This document shows, one piece after another, positions 52,574 to 56,094 of a stretch of 56,094 nt of DNA. The notes below the pieces were generated by a model. The model saw only the letters and a list, made by a program, of their open reading frames with translations. It was not told the origin of the DNA and searched no databases. The stretch covers positions 1 through 56,094 of the forward strand of contig VGZO01000028.1 in assembly GCA_016872555.1 (NCBI GenBank), written 5' to 3'. This DNA comes from Planctomycetota bacterium. GTDB lineage: Bacteria > Planctomycetota > Planctomycetia > Pirellulales > UBA1268. The translations under genes and the position numbers were made by a program. Numbering within the stretch: position 1 is the stretch's first letter; each line of letters starts with the position of its first letter.

Positions 52574-53029
52574 ATGCGGATCGCCGTCGGCAGTGACCAC
52601 CGGGGGGTTTCCGCCCGGCTGCGCTTGATCGGTCTGCTCGAGCGCCTCGGCAACACGGTCGTCGACTGCGGCTGCCCGACGACCGATCCGGTCGACTATC
52701 CCGACATCGCCGCCGACGTGGCCGGCCGGGTGAGCCACGGCACGGTCGACCGCGGCATCCTCCTCTGCTGCACCGGCGTGGGGATGGCGATCGCTGCCAA
52801 CAAGCTCCCCGGCGTCCGCGCCGTGACCTGCGGCGACGAGGTGACGGCCGAGCTGAGCCGGCGGCACAACGACCTCAACGTCCTCTGCCTGTCGGCGGAG
52901 ATGGTGGGGCCGGAGCTGCAGGAAAAGATCATCCGCACCTGGCTCGACACGCCGTTCGAGGGGGGCCGCCACGCCCGCCGGGTGGCGAAGATCAAGGCCC
53001 TCGAGCCCCACTGCGGTGACGGCGGCTGA
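52574..53029 (+). CDS. rpiB: RpiB-type ribose-5-phosphate isomerase (RpiB/LacA/LacB family)
   Basis: A 151-residue sugar-phosphate isomerase. Family motifs: AVGSDHRGV (usually SDHAG), the DYPDIAADVA block, LLCCTGVGMAIAANKLPGVRA (Cys65 as the candidate catalytic Cys, normally CGTGIGM) and SRRHNDLNVLCLSA. It catalyses ribose-5-P/ribulose-5-P exchange, or the allose or galactose equivalents in paralogues. It is translated 3 bp after the YrdC/LMW-PTP fusion, so they share an operon. The basic C-terminal tail (EGGRHARRVAKIKALE) is normal. RpiB versus LacB is not resolved. Confidence 0.92.
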   Translation: MRIAVGSDHRGVSARLRLIGLLERLGNTVVDCGCPTTDPVDYPDIAADVAGRVSHGTVDRGILLCCTGVGMAIAANKLPGVRAVTCGDEVTAELSRRHNDLNVLCLSAEMVGPELQEKIIRTWLDTPFEGGRHARRVAKIKALEPHCGDGG

Positions 53030-53062
53030 TAGCTCCGTCCTTCGCGCAGCCGTAAGAGTCGT

Positions 53063-53800
53063 TCAATCGGCTGTTCGTTTCTCACTCAGAACCTCGTTGA
53101 GCACGATGCGGCATCCAGTCTTATCGAGCACAAGCAACAACTCCTTCTCGGTCTGGGCGTAAATCTGAATCGTGGGCTCCACGTGGAGGATGTGTTGCAC
53201 GTCCGCAGGGCACTGCACCTTTTGTGCTGCCCTTTCCATGTGCCCGCACTCGCCAAGTACGAATCGGTACTCCCTCTGGTAGGCATAACCAGCCGGCTTG
53301 CAGAAAACTCCCCACTCGCTCTGCCTCGCCGAGTACTCGACTAGGCCATGATCGAGCGCGTTGGCCGACTCTGAGGGAGCGTTTGCGCGCACGTGACTGG
53401 CAAAGACCTCGATATGGTCCCGATGGAGAAACACGTACCGGGAACCAAATGTGGCTCGCATCTGATTGACGTCGTTGACGAGCCTCTCAAGTTCTTCGAA
53501 ATCAGTCGGTAATCCGATCGCGAACCAGCAATTTAGGCGCCCTGGCTTCCGACCAGGGTTGTGCGCTGTGAGCGCGGTTACCTGGAGTTCCTGGTCGCCA
53601 AACTTCATTTGCAGGGGGAATCCGCCATCCTGCATGCGAAATGTAGCCGAGCAGGATTCCTGGGGGTCGCCACGCCCCTCATGCCCATCGATGCGATAGG
53701 ACTCGGGCGGCGTGAAGTACACGAGTCCACGGGCTAACGAGGCAAGGTACTCGTCCTTCCCGAAAAACTTCAGCAGCCCGACAACCGCCTGGCTTTCCAC
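53063..53800 (-). CDS. Hypothetical protein in a low-GC region next to hsdM
   Basis: A 245-residue soluble protein started at GTG 53798-53800, chosen because a perfect AAGGAGG lies 8 nt before it. Base composition is visibly less GC-rich than the rest of the window, suggesting recent transfer. Features: [62 protein letters not shown] and a terminal [18 protein letters not shown]. The KPxxYxYQREYR stretch recalls uncharacterised proteins near restriction genes, but I cannot name the family. It is divergent from hsdM across 230 bp. A defence-related accessory is possible, unproven. Confidence 0.7.
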   Translation of the reverse strand: MESQAVVGLLKFFGKDEYLASLARGLVYFTPPESYRIDGHEGRGDPQESCSATFRMQDGGFPLQMKFGDQELQVTALTAHNPGRKPGRLNCWFAIGLPTDFEELERLVNDVNQMRATFGSRYVFLHRDHIEVFASHVRANAPSESANALDHGLVEYSARQSEWGVFCKPAGYAYQREYRFVLGECGHMERAAQKVQCPADVQHILHVEPTIQIYAQTEKELLLVLDKTGCRIVLNEVLSEKRTAD

Positions 53801-54030
53801 CTCAAAGCCTCCTTCTCATCGCTAGTTTTGTTTTGGTTCTCGCGCATCCCTCCCGTCTTGGGGGTCGCTACAGGGCACGAGGGCCTGGCCGCCCATGGCG
53901 ATCAATTCGATCGGACCCCGCTCGAGCGATCGTCGGACAGGAATCCGGCGGCGAACATCGTTCCGTGCCGGTGCGTGCCGATCCGGACAACCCCCTTGAC
54001 TTCGCGTGTCATATCGCAAACATAGCAGAC
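53801..54030. promoter_or_regulatory. Divergent promoter region upstream of hsdM
   Basis: The gap between the hypothetical gene and hsdM has TTGACT (53996-54001) as a candidate -35 box, with the AT-richer stretch CATATCGCAAACATAG 9 nt downstream; a -10 hexamer is not clear. The arms TGTCAT (54007-54012) and ATGACA (54031-54036, including the hsdM start) form a 6-bp inverted repeat 18 bp apart. Given the helix-turn-helix at the start of HsdM, such a dyad could be an autoregulatory site; this is speculative. Confidence 0.4.
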
Positions 54031-55860
54031 ATGACATCTTCATTCAACGTCCCCGTCGTCCTGCGAGCGATCCGCACGAATCTGTCCCTGACCCAAGAAC
54101 AGCTCGCCGAGCGGCTCGGCGTCTCGTTCGCCACGGTGAATCGGTGGGAGGGCGGCACCACGAAGCCGCAGAAGGCGGCGTTGGCCGCGATCGAGGCACT
54201 CGCCTCCGAGGCGGGCGTCGGTGATGAGCCAGAGGCTGCGGTGCCGACGGCGGCGCGACCACGGCGGAAGCGTGCGTCGGCGGCCGTGCCGACGACGAAG
54301 CCGATGGAGCAAATGCTGTGGGATGCCGCCTGCTCGATCCGTGGCGAGAAGGATGCGGCGAAGTTCAAGGACTATCTGCTGCCGCTCCTGTTCCTCAAGC
54401 GGCTCTCGGACGTGTTCGACGACGAGGTGGCCCGCCTCGCCGATGAATACGGCGATCGCACCACCGCGCTCGAGATCGCGGAGTCGGACCATTCGCTCCT
54501 CCGCTTCTACCTGCCGCCCGAGGCCCGATGGGCGGTGATCAGTGGCCGCGAGCAATATGAATGGCCTGTCGATGAGCGTGGTCGATCGACTGCCCCGCGC
54601 GGGTTTGGTGAGCACCTCACGAAGGCAGTGCGGGCCGTCGTCAAGCACAACCCGTCGCTCTCCGGCGTGATCGACATTGTTGATTTCGCGGCTGAACGGA
54701 ACGGTGAGCCGGACATCAACCCGGCGAAACTGCGAGGAGTCGTCGAGACGTTCTCCGACCCCCGTTATCGTCTCGGCCTCGCGGATGTGCAGCCTGATTT
54801 CCTCGGCCGGGCGTACGAGTTCCTGCTCCGCAAGTTCGCCGAAGGAGCAGGGCAGAGCGCCGGCGAGTTTTTCACGCCGACGGAGGTGGGCTTCCTCATG
54901 GCCCATATCCTACGGCCGCGGCCGGGCGAGACATGCCACGACTATGCGTGCGGTTCAGCCGGCCTGCTGATCAAGCTCCAGCTCGTCGCCCGGGAGCTGG
55001 ACCCCACTAGCAAGGTGCCGCTCAAGCTGTCGGGGCAGGAGCTCGGGGCCGAGAGCTTCGCCGTGGCCCGGATGAACGCGATCATCCACGACATGGACGT
55101 CGACCTCGCCCGGGGCGACACCATGATCAACCCGAAGTTTCTGGATGCGGCCAGCCGGATTCGCGGTCACGACATCGTCGTGGCCAATCCGATGTGGAAC
55201 CAGCCGTTTTCGCCCGAGTTGTTCGGCAACGATCCGTTCGACCGATTTCAGCCTGCGGGCGGGATCACCAGCGGCAAGGGTGACTGGGCTTGGCTCCAGC
55301 ACACGCTCGCCTGCCTCGATGACGACGGTCGTGCAGCCGTTGTGCTCGACACCGGCGCCGTGACGCGAGGCTCTGGATCGCAGAATGAAGACAAAGAGCG
55401 GAACATCCGCAAATGGTTTGTGGACAATGACCTTATCGACGGCGTCATCCTCTTGCCCGAAAATCTCTTCTACAACACGAACGCGGCCGGTGTGATCGTG
55501 ATTATCGCAAGGCGCAAGGCCACCTCCCGCAAAGGGCGCATTGCGCTGCTGAACGCTAGCCGCCGGTTCATCAAAGGCAAGCCGAAGAACTACCTGCCAG
55601 AAAAGGACATTCGGCTTCTTGCCGGAATCTATGCGAAGGGCGAGCCTGTAGTCGGCGAACTCACGATCATCACGAACGAGCAAGCCAAAGAAGCTGACTA
55701 CAACCTGAGTCCAAGTCGCTGGGTGAGTACAGCGGCGCCGGAAGAAGGGGATGCCCTTGCCGTAGTGCTTGATCAGTTTGAGACCGCGCTGGCCGCAGAA
55801 GCCGAGGCATCGCGAGACCTCGTGCCCTTGCTCGCGAAACTGCGGGAGTTGGCGCGATGA
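54031..55860 (+). CDS. hsdM: Type I restriction-modification methyltransferase subunit HsdM with N-terminal XRE HTH
   Basis: A 609-residue protein. Residues ~8-55 ([20 protein letters not shown] then [20 protein letters not shown]) are a complete XRE-type helix-turn-helix. A basic linker ([14 protein letters not shown]) leads to the N-6 adenine methyltransferase: helical N-domain with [20 protein letters not shown], AdoMet motif [11 protein letters not shown] (about 304-313) and catalytic motif [10 protein letters not shown] (about 386-393, the NPMW subtype in place of NPPF). Motif I has Ala-Gly where GSGG is usual. It modifies the recognition site with HsdS. The stop overlaps the next ATG (ATGA) at 55857. 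Fusion to an HTH suggests self-regulation. Confidence 0.93.
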   Translation: MTSSFNVPVVLRAIRTNLSLTQEQLAERLGVSFATVNRWEGGTTKPQKAALAAIEALASEAGVGDEPEAAVPTAARPRRKRASAAVPTTKPMEQMLWDAACSIRGEKDAAKFKDYLLPLLFLKRLSDVFDDEVARLADEYGDRTTALEIAESDHSLLRFYLPPEARWAVISGREQYEWPVDERGRSTAPRGFGEHLTKAVRAVVKHNPSLSGVIDIVDFAAERNGEPDINPAKLRGVVETFSDPRYRLGLADVQPDFLGRAYEFLLRKFAEGAGQSAGEFFTPTEVGFLMAHILRPRPGETCHDYACGSAGLLIKLQLVARELDPTSKVPLKLSGQELGAESFAVARMNAIIHDMDVDLARGDTMINPKFLDAASRIRGHDIVVANPMWNQPFSPELFGNDPFDRFQPAGGITSGKGDWAWLQHTLACLDDDGRAAVVLDTGAVTRGSGSQNEDKERNIRKWFVDNDLIDGVILLPENLFYNTNAAGVIVIIARRKATSRKGRIALLNASRRFIKGKPKNYLPEKDIRLLAGIYAKGEPVVGELTIITNEQAKEADYNLSPSRWVSTAAPEEGDALAVVLDQFETALAAEAEASRDLVPLLAKLRELAR

Positions 55861-55994
55861 GTGACGGAACGGTGTGCTTAGCAGACCTTTGCGACTGTGT
55901 TGGTGTTCACGTCGATCCGTGCGATGGCAAGGACGGCGTGTATGTAGGGCTCGAGCATGTCGCCTCCGGAGCTATTGTCAAGAGTTGTGTTTAG
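55857..55994 (+). pseudogene. hsdS: Truncated hsdS (specificity subunit), first 45 codons only
   Basis: Translation starts at ATG 55857, overlapping the hsdM stop by 4 bp as expected for HsdM-HsdS operons, and stops at TAG 55992-55994. The 45 residues, including VCLADLCDCVG and DGVYVGLEHVASGAIVKS, resemble the start of an HsdS target-recognition domain (LGDLC..., YVGLEHI...SG), which would normally be 400 residues or more. A transposase 3' end follows at once on the opposite strand, so the gene appears interrupted by an insertion sequence. Whether the remainder exists beyond the window cannot be seen. Confidence 0.75.
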
Positions 55995-56094
55995 AGGTCC
56001 TGGATCAGGCGGCGTTCTGCAGGACTCCGTCGGTGAACACTTTTCCTTCGAGAACAAGAACGATCTGGTGATGGCCGTTGAGTCGTCGCCAGCG
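55981..56094. mobile_element. End of an insertion sequence, continuing past the window
   Basis: The left boundary is uncertain: hsdS similarity fades at about 55980-55990 and the transposase stop is at 56005-56007. Neither the terminal inverted repeat nor the target duplication can be confirmed without the other end. IS256-type elements are one possibility from the transposase C-terminus. Confidence 0.5.
56005..56094 (-). CDS. Transposase C-terminus, IS256-like (5' part outside the window)
   Basis: On the minus strand a frame open to the right edge ends at TGA 56005-56007 and encodes 29 C-terminal residues, RWRRLNGHHQIVLVLEGKV then FTDGVLQNAA. The pattern W-R-[RK]-L-[NG]...V...G-x-F-x-DG followed by a terminal AA is what I recall for the C-terminus of mutator/IS256-family transposases. 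With so few residues the family call is tentative, but a real gene end is likely because of its position immediately past the broken hsdS and the strict open frame. Confidence 0.6.
   Translation of the reverse strand, partial: RWRRLNGHHQIVLVLEGKVFTDGVLQNAA

Noticed and set aside
53833-54030. Upstream extension of HsdM from 53833 (66 extra codons)
   Set aside because: The extension is Arg/Pro-rich without homology, while ATG 54031 directly precedes the HTH and follows an AT-richer promoter-like stretch.

Overview
The window is about 56 kb of very GC-rich bacterial DNA whose gene content points to a planctomycete (order Pirellulales or a relative). The strongest markers are an adjacent DUF1501 and DUF1549/DUF1553 pair with cytochrome-c CxxCH motifs, a redoxin/cytochrome c/copper-monooxygenase fusion, a BamA with a long Pro/Ala/Gly-rich insertion, a DUF4254 protein, and several secreted proteins of no known family. 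The lineage call is inference from gene families; no rRNA gene or other phylogenetic marker is present. No tRNA, rRNA or CRISPR array was seen.

Layout. 1-3.6 kb: a truncated basic-tailed protein, ffh, a small Cys-rich lipoprotein and a secreted alpha/beta hydrolase. 3.6-14.4 kb: a surface-polysaccharide block with an NAD-dependent epimerase, a tandem two-domain GT4, gmd, a single GT4, a sulfotransferase with a C-terminal coiled coil and, divergently, a 1040-residue GT2+GT4 protein behind a 20-bp tandem repeat. 14.4-18 kb: a VanZ-like membrane protein, then an acyl carrier protein, an apparently cysteine-less ketosynthase-like partner, a complete ketosynthase and DUF4254. This resembles a small dedicated acyl-chain module. 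18-22.8 kb: a CPA2/Kef-type transporter, a secreted protein, a hairpin-rich intergenic region, csrA with a recognisable promoter and dyad, and a one-TM protein.

22.8-31.3 kb: a beta-CASP metallo-beta-lactamase protein, a LOG-family protein, a PhoR/PhoB-like two-component pair and a large SNF2 helicase. 31.4-34.8 kb: haem genes, with hemE divergent from ccsA/hemX-hemA. 34.8-37.5 kb: a VapC/FitA-like toxin-antitoxin pair and a two-gene set of an SPFH protein and an NAD-kinase-like protein with an altered GGDG motif. 37.6-45.6 kb: secreted and periplasmic proteins (the monooxygenase fusion, a prenyltransferase-repeat protein, DUF1501, DUF1549/1553). 45.6-53 kb: a BaiN/HI0933-type flavoprotein, a heptosyltransferase, bamA, a YrdC/LMW-PTP fusion and rpiB.

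53-56.1 kb: a region of visibly lower GC with an unrecognised protein divergent from a type I restriction-modification operon. Its HsdM carries an N-terminal XRE helix-turn-helix. Its hsdS is stopped after 45 codons, and 10 bp further on lies the 3' end of a convergent transposase gene. The simplest reading is a restriction system whose specificity subunit was interrupted by an insertion sequence that continues past the window edge.
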